In this document: in pieces, positions 1 through 7,626 of the stretch
How the letters are laid out: every line of letters starts with the position of its first letter
Numbering within the stretch: the first letter of the stretch is position 1
Source: an uncultured Anaerolineales bacterium
Lineage (GTDB): Bacteria; Chloroflexota; Anaerolineae; Anaerolineales; Villigracilaceae
DNA length: 39,647 nt
Reading direction: 5' to 3'
NCBI GenBank assembly: GCA_937928015.1
Contig: CALFXA010000182.1
Location: 1 to 39,647, forward strand
Notes under the pieces: generated by a model
Told to the model about the DNA's origin: nothing
What the model saw: only the letters and a program-made list of their open reading frames with translations
Database searches by the model: none
Position numbers and translations under genes: made by a program

Positions 1-217
1 ATACCTACTCGGTCGAAGCAGACAATGCTGAACTGCGCCACTACTTGGCTCGGCTGGTTCGTAAATCTCGTTGCTTTTCTCGTTGTCCGTATGCTCTGGA
101 GTATGTCTTGCGTTTATTTGTCTTTTGCTTCAATAGCAGACAACTTCATAAGCAACGTTTCCCTGGTTATGCCTCTCATCTAATGGACTTCGTTAGCCCA
201 CGATTTTAGACACTCCC
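1..217 (+). mobile_element. Right end of an IS1-like insertion sequence, cut by the window edge
   Basis: The first bases encode the C-terminus of a DDE transposase on the plus strand. Just after its stop (207-209) comes gacactccc (209-217), a plausible outer end of the element, since IS1-type elements carry their terminal repeat immediately beyond the transposase stop. The left part lies outside the window, so neither the inverted repeat pairing nor the target duplication can be confirmed. Contigs often break at multicopy insertion sequences, which fits this position. The exact boundary at 217 is inferred. Confidence 0.5.
3..209 (+). CDS. IS1-family-like transposase, C-terminal fragment (5' end missing)
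   Basis: An open frame without a start runs from the window edge to a TAG at 207-209, giving 68 residues. It contains NAELRHYLARLVRKSRCFSR, followed by a Leu/Phe-rich helix and an Arg-Gln-Leu-His-Lys segment. This pattern (Glu/Asn-Ala-x-hydrophobic-Arg-His-x-Leu-Ala-Arg-Leu then Cys-Phe-Ser-Arg) resembles the end of IS1-type DDE transposases, where the last catalytic acidic residue lies in the same region. The gene is cut by the contig end and is not frameshifted in the visible part. The family is assigned from memory of the motif. Another small DDE family is possible. Confidence 0.6.
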   Translation, partial: TYSVEADNAELRHYLARLVRKSRCFSRCPYALEYVLRLFVFCFNSRQLHKQRFPGYASHLMDFVSPRF

Positions 218-407
218 GAAATTTCCTGAAATACTGAAATATTAAATTTAATGTTCTGGGTCTCTTGAAACTACCTGGCGGTGGAGGCATTGGCGGAGGA
301 TCAGAAGGAGGATCTGAAGCATTCAAAGATCCATTAGAGGCAACTTGATTTAAAACTCGTTGTTTTGAGTTAGCTTTGAAAGCAAATGCCTCTATGTTTA
401 TTTTCAT
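180..407 (-). CDS. Small proline-rich hypothetical protein, probably truncated by the IS
   Basis: This is a 75-residue ORF beginning 40 bp after the stop of the TIR-STAND-TPR gene, on the same strand and with the same AT-rich composition. Residues 33-45 form a proline-rich stretch (two SDPP units, then PPMPPPP), flanked by Ser/Asn-rich sequence and a basic C-terminal half. There is no signal peptide or membrane segment. The upstream sequence has only a weak ribosome binding site (GGTG about 10 nt before ATG). Its last 30 bases overlap the antisense strand of the transposase gene, so the C-terminal dozen residues are probably read from the inserted element and the original end lost. The function is unknown. 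It may be the fourth gene of the immune operon or a chance frame. Confidence 0.35.
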   Translation of the reverse strand: MKINIEAFAFKANSKQRVLNQVASNGSLNASDPPSDPPPMPPPPGSFKRPRTLNLIFQYFRKFRECLKSWANEVH

Positions 408-447
408 TGTTTATTCACCAAACCCATATTATAAAATAAGATGAAGA

Positions 448-3400
448 TTAATCCTTGAACGAATTCACTAAACCTTCAAGCCTTATCATTATCGCAGGGT
501 ATATCTCCCTTAATCCTTGGATAGTCCATGAATCATATAATTCTCTGCACCATTCCCCTTTTTTTATTTTTTCTTCTGGAAGACTATTTATTTTATTAAC
601 AAGATTGTCATAATGCCTGTCAAATCTATAAAACCCATACCCCTTTTGACGGACGAGCAAAGGGAAATATTCCTTATATTTACTTAACGCAGAAGCGTAG
701 TCTGTTTGTTCAAAAAGCAAATCTCCCAATGTGATATTAACCAGTGCGACAAAAAGGCCTTCCTGGTAATCAATACCTTTTGAAAATTCGACCCTTTCTG
801 CATATCTTTCCATTTCATCATATTTCTTTCTTCGAAGGGCAAACCTAATCGCTTCAAGAAGACTCTCCAAGCTCGCGTGAATTCGTTCTTTAGCATCTGC
901 TTCCAGATAACCAATCTCACAAAGTCTCTGCGCTAGTCCTAAAAGATTTTTCTCCTGCTTTAAATCCTTAAAAGGTGTACTAAAAACTAATTTCCTTCTA
1001 GTACGCCAAAAATCTTCTTCAGGAAGGTCGATTTCGTTAAGCACTTTACTGATAAAGATCTTTAGAGATTTATTAGCATTATTAATATCCACCTTGTCTT
1101 GGCTAGATAGTGGTTTGAATCCCTTCACTTCGTCTCTTAAATCGCCTATCTCAGCTATTACTCTTCCTAATCGATATAAACATTCTGGCAAATACGGTGA
1201 GAGACTATATTCGCGACATAGTCGGAGCGATTCACTCAATGATTGATATGCCGACATTTGAAAAGAGATTGATTCAGCTATTTTTTTGGCGTTTGGTATT
1301 TTTCGAGCTGCATGTCCTGATAAATATTGATTGGCCCCTAAACTCTGGAGGGCATTGCAAATCCATTCCTGTCCGCTTTCATTTGCTTGAAATATTCCAA
1401 TTGCTTCTTGGTAATATTGTTCTGCTACAGATGTATTGCCTTGATAACGGTTAATTTTTGCAAAAGCAAGAAATGCCTCTCCTTTATATTGAATATTGAG
1501 TTTTTTGTTATTAATTAAATTTATTGCAGCATCGCAGTGCCCTAAAGCCTCTGGATATTCCCCTAGCAAGGCTTGAAATTCACTATACTGGATCAAGAGT
1601 CGACATTCTAATGGTATGTTTTTGGATGAGCGAGCAAAAGATAAACCCTTCAAGTAGGAACTCTTTGCACCATCCCAATTGCCTAAGGCTTGATAAATAT
1701 AAGCAAAATAATTTTCGAACACGCCAAGCCAGTTATCATTAATTTTGTCTGTTACATTTTGATAGCCTAAAGAAAGGGTTTCCAAAGCCTCATGATATCT
1801 CCCTTGAAGGAGTAAACATGATCCCCAATACGCTAGATTGCTGAAATATAGCTCTGTTTCATGGTATTCATGAACTAATAATTTAAAAATATTTGCCGCC
1901 TGAGTGAACCGATTTTGTTTATAAAGCCATTCTGCTTGTTCCCTTAAGAAAATATACCCCTTATTTTCTAGCGTATGACGATGCGCTAAAAGCTCATTAA
2001 CAATTAATTCATTAAATGAAAACAGGTTGCGATTTACTGCTTGTGTAAAGTATTCCTTATACGTCTCAATGCCTGCATTATTATCGGCGCGGTCAAGTCG
2101 ATATCCGAGCTGTTCTGTCATCAAGAGATAACGGCGTTCATCGTCTGCTTTTAATTGCTCGATCCTATTGGAATACCAAGTCTCAACAACTGTATCAAAC
2201 AGTTGTCTTCCTATAAGATCGTTAATCCCAAAACTTGGTTTAGTTAAGACGTGCTCTTCAACAAGATCTTGTATGCGATCGTGTAAAGTAAATGACCCAT
2301 CAGGGTTAGATTTTACAATAAAGTGATCTGCTAGTTTTTTAGATATTTGTCCGTATGATTTGAATTCATATAAATTCTCGTCAGATTTAAGAAGGTAATT
2401 TATTATTTCCCGATCATACCGCCTTTTCAGAATTGCCATATCGCGAAGCACTGGATTAATGGATGGCGTTTCTGACTTGACAAAATGGATTAGATTTTTT
2501 TCAACATCTTGACGTGTTAGGTCTTTTGAAATAATGCTCTCTAATCCAGGATCCCCAGATGTGGAAAGATAATTAAGCGCTAATTCGAGACGAAGGGGTA
2601 AACCATCTATGCCTGGTTGATCCCGTAATTTTTTGATATTTTCTGTTGAGATTAAATTGATATCGTAATTAAACCTAGCCGCTTGACGCTTAAAAAACTC
2701 TTCTGTTTCTAAATAGTCAAAAGGCGCAAGATTGATTCTAATTGCTTTAAATGGCAAGGTTAATAAAGGTTTAGTTGGTCTGCCTGCGAATACCACAATA
2801 AGGTTTTCTGCCTTGATTAGAAAGTCATCTATAAACCATCTTCCTAGTTCTGTATTTTGAACGACTTCAAAAGTATCAAAAAGAAAAACGATCTCACGAT
2901 TCGCAGACAAGTCATTTAAGTCTTCAAAAAAGTCAAAGTCAGCCTTTTCTTTCTTAGCGGCCAAAATTGATGATGCTTTATTCATCTTTTCGGCAGTCAA
3001 TTGTTCTTCCTCTGATTTACGAAACTGCGCGAAGTTTTTTTGTCCCAATATATTTATTATTAATTCTCGTACGCCTTTAACTGTTCGGTTCTTTATTTCA
3101 GAAAAGTCGATTGGTCTTGCTACCATTCTGTTTTCGGAATCAAATTTGCTATCTTCGTAAATTCTTCTTAAAAGCCAACTTTTTCCAAGACCGCCACCCG
3201 CTTCATAGTAAATAATATTCTTTTGTCTGCGATAACTAAAAATACTGTAAAACTCTCTTAATGCATCAGCTCTACCAACAAAATACTTTGAAACATTCGA
3301 TGCTTGAGTTTGTTCAATCTCTTTTTCATTTGTCTTATATGGAATAGCAATTGTAGCGCTAGTGTTAGTTACATTATTTTTTTTTACACGATAGCTTTGT

Positions 3401-3795
3401 CGTATCGCATTTTCTAATCTTTGAAAACCATCTTTTGCATAATAATCAATATACTGACGGTCATTAAGTTCGTCAGGAACACTACATCTGTCAAGTTTAA
3501 GGGGGATAATAAAAATATCTAAACTAAACATCCCACTTGCTATTTCTTTTGCTAAATTCAGTTCCTCTACTAAAACACCTCTTTTGGCAACCGAATTCAT
3601 TGACATACAAAAGACAAAAGCATCCGACTCCTTGATTGCTTGTTTTATACTATCTTTCCAGTTTGCACCACCAAGAATTTTTTCGCGATCCATCCAAGGC
3701 TTTATGCCAGCAACTTCGAGTTTTTTATACAATACAGCTACTTTTTTTGCATCTTCCCTCGCATAACTAATGAACACCCTAGGTTTTCGATTCAT
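448..3795 (-). CDS. TIR domain - STAND NTPase - TPR protein (candidate antiphage immune receptor)
   Basis: This is a 1115-residue cytosolic protein. Residues 5-135 form a TIR_2-type domain (VFISYARED at 7-15; SDAFVFCMS at 57-65; an acidic VEEL at 76-79 where TIR NADases carry the catalytic Glu, most likely E78). A receptor-type ATPase follows: YFVGRADAL at 171-179, Walker A AGGGLGKS at 199-206, Walker B IVFLFDTFE at 302-310, a VFAGRP sensor strand, and a GLPLRLEL motif like the GxP of STAND/NB-ARC proteins. Residues from about 650 are helical TPR-like repeats, the usual sensor part. The W normally four residues before the TIR Glu is replaced by Val. The ribosome binding site AAAAGGTGAT precedes ATG. 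The gene starts 65 bp after another STAND ATPase gene. From family knowledge the likely role is ligand sensing by TPR, oligomerisation by STAND, and NAD+ cleavage by TIR. The trigger is unknown. Confidence 0.88.
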   Translation of the reverse strand: MNRKPRVFISYAREDAKKVAVLYKKLEVAGIKPWMDREKILGGANWKDSIKQAIKESDAFVFCMSMNSVAKRGVLVEELNLAKEIASGMFSLDIFIIPLKLDRCSVPDELNDRQYIDYYAKDGFQRLENAIRQSYRVKKNNVTNTSATIAIPYKTNEKEIEQTQASNVSKYFVGRADALREFYSIFSYRRQKNIIYYEAGGGLGKSWLLRRIYEDSKFDSENRMVARPIDFSEIKNRTVKGVRELIINILGQKNFAQFRKSEEEQLTAEKMNKASSILAAKKEKADFDFFEDLNDLSANREIVFLFDTFEVVQNTELGRWFIDDFLIKAENLIVVFAGRPTKPLLTLPFKAIRINLAPFDYLETEEFFKRQAARFNYDINLISTENIKKLRDQPGIDGLPLRLELALNYLSTSGDPGLESIISKDLTRQDVEKNLIHFVKSETPSINPVLRDMAILKRRYDREIINYLLKSDENLYEFKSYGQISKKLADHFIVKSNPDGSFTLHDRIQDLVEEHVLTKPSFGINDLIGRQLFDTVVETWYSNRIEQLKADDERRYLLMTEQLGYRLDRADNNAGIETYKEYFTQAVNRNLFSFNELIVNELLAHRHTLENKGYIFLREQAEWLYKQNRFTQAANIFKLLVHEYHETELYFSNLAYWGSCLLLQGRYHEALETLSLGYQNVTDKINDNWLGVFENYFAYIYQALGNWDGAKSSYLKGLSFARSSKNIPLECRLLIQYSEFQALLGEYPEALGHCDAAINLINNKKLNIQYKGEAFLAFAKINRYQGNTSVAEQYYQEAIGIFQANESGQEWICNALQSLGANQYLSGHAARKIPNAKKIAESISFQMSAYQSLSESLRLCREYSLSPYLPECLYRLGRVIAEIGDLRDEVKGFKPLSSQDKVDINNANKSLKIFISKVLNEIDLPEEDFWRTRRKLVFSTPFKDLKQEKNLLGLAQRLCEIGYLEADAKERIHASLESLLEAIRFALRRKKYDEMERYAERVEFSKGIDYQEGLFVALVNITLGDLLFEQTDYASALSKYKEYFPLLVRQKGYGFYRFDRHYDNLVNKINSLPEEKIKKGEWCRELYDSWTIQGLREIYPAIMIRLEGLVNSFKD

Positions 3796-3860
3796 ATATC
3801 ACCTTTTGAAAAAGCTTTGAAATCGTTGGAATAAAAACGATACATCGCACCGGAGTCTTA

Positions 3861-5303
3861 TCAAGATTCAGTATTCAATAATTTTTCGAGCTCGTAAAGT
3901 GAAGATTTTCGGATTAGCTCGACATACATACTGGGAACAACATCTTTGTATTCAGCTTCATTTGCGAGACGTATAATCTGTTCAAGAAGCGACATCTTTT
4001 CTAAGGGATTAATGTTTGAGCTTGCAATTTCATTGATTCCTTTATTGATTTCCAGTGATGCTGGTTCTAACTCATTAAATAGGGCTCTGTAATAGATTAA
4101 GTCTAAAAAAAATAAATAGGACGAATTGTATTGATCTGTAAGCCGTTTGAACCATTGAAGTACAATTTTTTGAACTTGAATGAACAGTGTTTTGTGATTT
4201 AACTTCAAATCCAAGGACAAAATTTTTCTCATTGTAAAATCCATGGCAAATCCCCTGTTTTGTATATCCCAGCTAATGTATTTTGTCTCTTCAAGCTGTC
4301 GGGTAATATCTCTATACTTTGACGCCTTCCCACTCGTATAAGATTCTGGGCGAGTCGAAACAAGAATTTCACGTAATAAAGCGTAATCAAACCACTTAAG
4401 TTGCGATACTATTCTTAAAACATATTTCAGTTCGGGTGTTAACTTACGTACCGTGTGCCTATAAAAAAACTGAACTTCGTCATGAACATACTTTGCCTTC
4501 TTCGTGTCACTGAATGCTGCCATTATTCCTTTTTTTTCATATACATTTTCAACAGCTTTGTATACTAAAGCATTGCATGCAGGAATTCCAAAAGATAATT
4601 CGAAGATCCGACTTGCTAACTCGTTTGCCGAATTACCATCATATCCAATTTGTTTTCGCACTGAATTAGTATTAAAAGGCTGAATGTGCCATTCTATTAA
4701 TTGTTGCTTGACATCAAAAGTCCGCCATTTATTTTGTGACTGACTAGCCAATACGATAAAAACCTTCTTGGTTGAGGTCAATGGAGAAAAAATAGTTTTT
4801 TCAAGCCAGTGAAAAACGTCGGGACGACAATACTCAGTAGAATCAAATAGAAAAATCAAAAAACGCTTTTCGTGTAAAAATAAATATTTTTTCGTACTAT
4901 TAACAAAATCCAAGGTTAAGTCGTTTATGGACTTTTCTGTCACCTGGAGTGAAAAAAGGTTTGTCGCTTGACGATGAGGGCTACTTAGTATTTTTTTATT
5001 CAATTCTGTAAAAATCATCTCACATGACTTTGTATATGAGATTCTATTTGCCCCCAAAAAAACGTCCTTAAAATCAATAAAAACTATCTCATGTTTATTA
5101 GCTAAACTTTTCTCCATGATTTCATGCATCAACGTGCTTTTGCCTATCCCTGGTATTCCCCAAAAATCTATGATGGATTTTGCAGTATTACTTTTATTCC
5201 GTAGTTTAAGGAAATAATCTTCAAATAGATTGATTTCTTCAAACCTGTTTACGATATTTATCGAATTTGTACTTGTTTCAGTTTTCATTTTTTTCTCGTG
5301 CAT
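3861..5303 (-). CDS. Stand-alone STAND-type P-loop ATPase
   Basis: This is a 480-residue protein with an ATPase core near the N-terminus. Counting from the chosen ATG, Walker A GIPGIGKS is at 49-56, Walker B FLIFLFDST with the acidic D154 follows, then a hydrophobic VFIVLASQS sensor strand and LSFGIPACN, matching the GxP motif of STAND ATPases. A winged-helix-like region and a helical tail follow. No effector or TPR domain is visible. The start is uncertain: a TTG at 5318, ATG at 5303 and ATG at 5288 are all in frame, and all overlap the end of the upstream MetE-like gene (stop at 5278-5280), so translation is probably coupled. The next gene downstream is a TIR-STAND-TPR receptor. It may act as a regulatory or co-oligomerising partner (inference). 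It is AT-rich, unlike the chromosomal background. Confidence 0.75.
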   Translation of the reverse strand: MHEKKMKTETSTNSINIVNRFEEINLFEDYFLKLRNKSNTAKSIIDFWGIPGIGKSTLMHEIMEKSLANKHEIVFIDFKDVFLGANRISYTKSCEMIFTELNKKILSSPHRQATNLFSLQVTEKSINDLTLDFVNSTKKYLFLHEKRFLIFLFDSTEYCRPDVFHWLEKTIFSPLTSTKKVFIVLASQSQNKWRTFDVKQQLIEWHIQPFNTNSVRKQIGYDGNSANELASRIFELSFGIPACNALVYKAVENVYEKKGIMAAFSDTKKAKYVHDEVQFFYRHTVRKLTPELKYVLRIVSQLKWFDYALLREILVSTRPESYTSGKASKYRDITRQLEETKYISWDIQNRGFAMDFTMRKILSLDLKLNHKTLFIQVQKIVLQWFKRLTDQYNSSYLFFLDLIYYRALFNELEPASLEINKGINEIASSNINPLEKMSLLEQIIRLANEAEYKDVVPSMYVELIRKSSLYELEKLLNTES

Positions 5304-6213
5304 TAATGAATTGCTCAACTTTACGCGCCACTTCTGCTAATCTACTTATTATTTTTAAGCCTAATCGCTCTCTTTGTGATTTTTCATCACTTTCAATAAG
5401 CCGAAGTCCGCAATTAGGGGTTATTGCCCATAAGTTATCGGCGCCATATAAGTCAACTGCTTCTACAATTTCTCTAATAAGACGGCGCGGGCTTTCAATA
5501 TGATTATCGTTTACGGGCATGCACCCATAGGCTATTTTTTTATGGCTATTAACCAAAGTTGTAGAATTGACACTTATAAGCCTTCTGAGATGTTGCCCTT
5601 CAACGCTTAATATATCTACCTTCGCAGAAAGTAATTTATTGAAAATATGCCTTGTGTCACTGCAAACATGCAGAATTGAATGTTTGATATGTTTGGCTAT
5701 TATTTCAATTGCCTCCAGACCAACTTCTACGTCTGCTCCATATGCAAATGATGGCTCATCAATTTGAATGTAATCAGCGCCAGCAGCAGATAGTGCTTTT
5801 GCTTCTTCAGCTAAGGCGAAAGCAATATCAATAACTAGTTTGCGGTCAGTGTTTTTTGAATAGTATGTGGGGTTACGTATTTCTGAAGATTGCGCTAAAA
5901 ATGTTGGACCTGTGAGGTGTGCCTTAAATTGCTTTTCAGGTGCTAGTGATTTTGCATATAAAAATGATGCAACTGTTATTGGATGCTCTGGCGGTTTAAC
6001 CTTGTTATCAATTGGATAACGCCCGACTCTGCTACTAAACCCATCTATATGCCCAGCAAAAATACCTGCTATATCCGATTCAACTTGACCGTCTACTAAG
6101 AGGTCTAAACCCGCCTCAAGCTGATCTTTAATCGCACGTTTAATTGAATCTTCGTTTGAAGCAGGTAGAGGAAGTGGTGGATAACTCCCCGTAGTAGTGG
6201 CTATTAGTTTCAT
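5278..6213 (-). CDS. MetE-like core methionine synthase / cobalamin-independent methyltransferase homologue
   Basis: This 311-residue protein matches only the C-terminal catalytic barrel of MetE; full-length MetE has about 750 residues. It begins ATTTGSYPPLP as the family does. The zinc ligands are all present in family order: H182 and C184 (HVCSD), E205 (VEGQ) and C268 (TPNCGL). GPTFLA (102-107) and QIDEP (150-154) are also conserved. It is therefore probably a catalytically competent methyl transferase from a folate or another methyl donor to a thiol. The substrate is not known: some archaeal and bacterial core enzymes use corrinoid proteins instead of folate. It is the first gene of the AT-rich operon and overlaps the STAND ATPase gene. 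The ribosome binding site is GGGTG, 4 nt before ATG. What a methionine-synthase-like enzyme does beside STAND/TIR proteins is unclear. Confidence 0.82.
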   Translation of the reverse strand: MKLIATTTGSYPPLPLPASNEDSIKRAIKDQLEAGLDLLVDGQVESDIAGIFAGHIDGFSSRVGRYPIDNKVKPPEHPITVASFLYAKSLAPEKQFKAHLTGPTFLAQSSEIRNPTYYSKNTDRKLVIDIAFALAEEAKALSAAGADYIQIDEPSFAYGADVEVGLEAIEIIAKHIKHSILHVCSDTRHIFNKLLSAKVDILSVEGQHLRRLISVNSTTLVNSHKKIAYGCMPVNDNHIESPRRLIREIVEAVDLYGADNLWAITPNCGLRLIESDEKSQRERLGLKIISRLAEVARKVEQFINAREKNEN

Positions 6214-6257
6214 GCTTCACCCAATTATTAGCCTCTTAATATATGAACGAGAAATTA

Positions 6258-6263
6258 ATTATA
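6258..6263 (-). promoter_or_regulatory. -10 element for the MetE-like/STAND/TIR operon
   Basis: Read on the minus strand this is a perfect TATAAT, 45 bp upstream of the ATG at 6213. No good -35 sequence lies 16-18 bp further upstream, so the promoter may be weak or activator-dependent. It lies at the AT-rich edge of the island, just before the GC-rich repeat region. Confidence 0.45.
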
Positions 6264-6289
6264 CTACCTTTTTCCGAATTAGATTGAAT

Positions 6290-6766
6290 GAAATATCAAA
6301 TCCAACCGGAGAGGGGAGAGATTGTAAATTGGAATCAAACCCTGCCAATTAATAGTTGGCCCCTTGCATACGTTGCGGGGAACACTGCCGAAATCCCATT
6401 GGAACCTCTGAGACATGGGTCTCCTCGGCGTCTTCGTGCCCTGTGGTTGGATTTTCTGGACCTTTTGCAGGAAGTCAATCCGCTCGATCTGCCATTTTGA
6501 GGGATTTTCACCGCGGAGACGCAGAGAACGCAAAGAAACCCTCGAAGAAATCTCCGCGACCTCCGTTCCTCCGCGGTTCGAGACAGGCAATGCCTCCCTT
6601 TTTCAAGGGTCGGGCTGCCTAATCACCTCAAAGACGACCCCGACCTCCTCTTCCACTCCCCCGACCCACTGCTGCGGGTCAACGAAGTGGGATGCAGGTT
6701 CGATTCAGACCCTGATATCCTTCCCCACAGCCTCTTAAACTCAAATAAACAGCCATTCACCTAAAC
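6290..6766. other. Gene-free, repeat-rich stretch with possible decayed coding sequence
   Basis: No convincing gene is seen. Short frames on both strands lack ribosome binding sites and family features. The stretch holds a dispersed hairpin repeat (6508-6578). From about 6618 to the TAA at 6762-6764 there is a plus-strand frame rich in Asp, Pro and Leu that could be the tail of a dead gene. The frame continues in phase into the 21-bp repeat array that follows. This is a graveyard between the AT-rich island and the coiled-coil gene. Confidence 0.5.
6508..6578. repeat. Dispersed hairpin-type repeat (CCGCGG ends)
   Basis: The sequence begins CCGCGGAGACGCAGAGAACG at 6511 and ends with CTCCGCG...TCCGCGG at about 6552-6576, forming a long imperfect inverted repeat with CCGCGG at both ends. 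Elements of this kind (accgcggagacgcagag...) are scattered in many bacterial and metagenomic genomes. Only one copy lies in this window, so the repeat status comes from recollection, not from the window. Confidence 0.45.
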
Positions 6767-6969
6767 TACGGAACTCCGTAACTCGAATACGGAGCTCCGT
6801 AGTTTGATTCCGCCGCATGAAATTCAAAGTACGGAGCTCCGTCATTTGAATCAGTAGCTCCGTCTTTTGAATCCATCCTTCCATATTAGAAATACGGACT
6901 ACCGTCATTTAGTTATGGACCTCCGTATTTTGATTACGGAGCTCCGTATTAAGAATTCATCGCTCCGTA
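6767..6969. repeat. Ten-unit array of 14-bp palindromes at exact 21-bp period
   Basis: Units start at 6767, 6788, 6809, 6830, 6851, 6872, 6893, 6914, 6935 and 6956. The consensus is TACGGAGCTCCGTA plus a 7-bp AT-rich linker such as gtttgat or ttttgaa. Units 2 and 9 are perfect palindromes and unit 4 differs at one base. Units 1, 5, 7, 8 and 10 are partial, while units 3 and 6 have largely decayed but keep the phase. Weak traces of two earlier units (from 6725) may exist. A period of 21 bp equals two helical turns, and also seven codons. One frame reads a heptad of TELRxLN type but carries a TAG at 6852-6854 region, so it is probably not translated now. The array ends about 100 bp before the start of the coiled-coil gene. 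Confidence 0.85.
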
Positions 6970-7073
6970 CTTAACTTTTTTGTAACTTGACAAGCCCTTT
7001 GCCCGCCTATATTCTAATCACAGGCAAGGAAATTCGACCCCAGGCACGCTTTAACTCAGGAGGAAAGCCGTTC

Positions 7074-7430
7074 ATGACCCCCAAACTCTATCCCACTCAG
7101 GTCCTCAGGCAGGCCGCCGACGCTCTCGTCGCCTGGAGGGAGATCGACGCCGACTTGACGCTTGGTCAGGCCAGTGTGCCCGCCCTGGAAGCCGAGCTAT
7201 TGCAGGCCGAACCGCTGCTGGCGCAGATCGCCTCCATCGAAGCGCAGTTGGTGGACCTGCGCAATCAGCGCGACAACCTGTTCCTCTCCATCTGGGACAA
7301 GGTCAAGCGGGCGCGAGGGGGCGTCAAGGCCATTTACGGCGACGACTCCTCCGAGTACGAGATGATGGGCGGCAAGCGCAGGAGCGAGCGGAAACGGCCT
7401 GTCCGCAAGAAGAAGACGAATTCCGATTGA
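7074..7430 (+). CDS. Small coiled-coil hypothetical protein with basic tail
   Basis: The protein has 118 residues from the ATG at 7074, which has a textbook ribosome binding site (AGGAGG). An upstream in-frame start exists but lacks this. Residues 5-75 form amphipathic helices rich in Ala, Leu and Glu (predicted coiled coil). They are followed by an IWDKVKRARGG segment, a conserved-looking YGDDSSEYEMMGG motif (about 87-99) and a very basic tail (KRRSERKRPVRKKK). There is no signal peptide or membrane segment. I believe this YGDDSxEYExxGG-SERK pattern recurs in hypothetical proteins of other phyla, but I cannot name a family. The basic tail suggests nucleic acid contact. The neighbouring 21-bp palindrome array is a possible partner (inference). 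Confidence 0.7.
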   Translation: MTPKLYPTQVLRQAADALVAWREIDADLTLGQASVPALEAELLQAEPLLAQIASIEAQLVDLRNQRDNLFLSIWDKVKRARGGVKAIYGDDSSEYEMMGGKRRSERKRPVRKKKTNSD

Positions 7431-7547
7431 CCTCTGACGAGGTGCGTTGCTTCACCGCAGAGGCGCGGGGCCCCTGGGAAAAATCATTATCCCCAAGGGC
7501 TGCCTTGCACTGGATTTTCACGGCTTTCGGCAAAGGCCCTCACCCTG

Positions 7548-7568
7548 CCCTCTCCCATCGGGAGAGGG
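7548..7568. repeat. GC-rich hairpin repeat CCCTCTCCC/GGGAGAGGG
   Basis: This is a perfect 9-bp stem (7548-7556 with 7560-7568) around a 3-nt loop, within a segment reading ccctcaccctgccctctccc. It is the common dispersed element of this sequence type, and it sits at the 5' side of the DUF559 remnant. It has no U-tract, so it is not a terminator for the plus strand. Confidence 0.5.
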
Positions 7569-7626
7569 GGGAAGGCATCCATGCAGAAAACGTCAAAAGG
7601 GGGGAGGGAGGCATGGGGAAGGGCTT

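Noticed and set aside
6767..6969. CRISPR array
   Set aside because: The period is only 21 bp with 7-bp linkers, no unique spacers of 30 bp, and no cas genes nearby.
6765..6975. Heptad-repeat protein gene read through the palindromes (TELRxLN frame)
   Set aside because: There is an in-frame TAG in unit 5 and a TAA just before unit 1, and no start or ribosome binding site. Any frame of a 21-bp repeat gives heptads. It is kept only as a decayed alternative.
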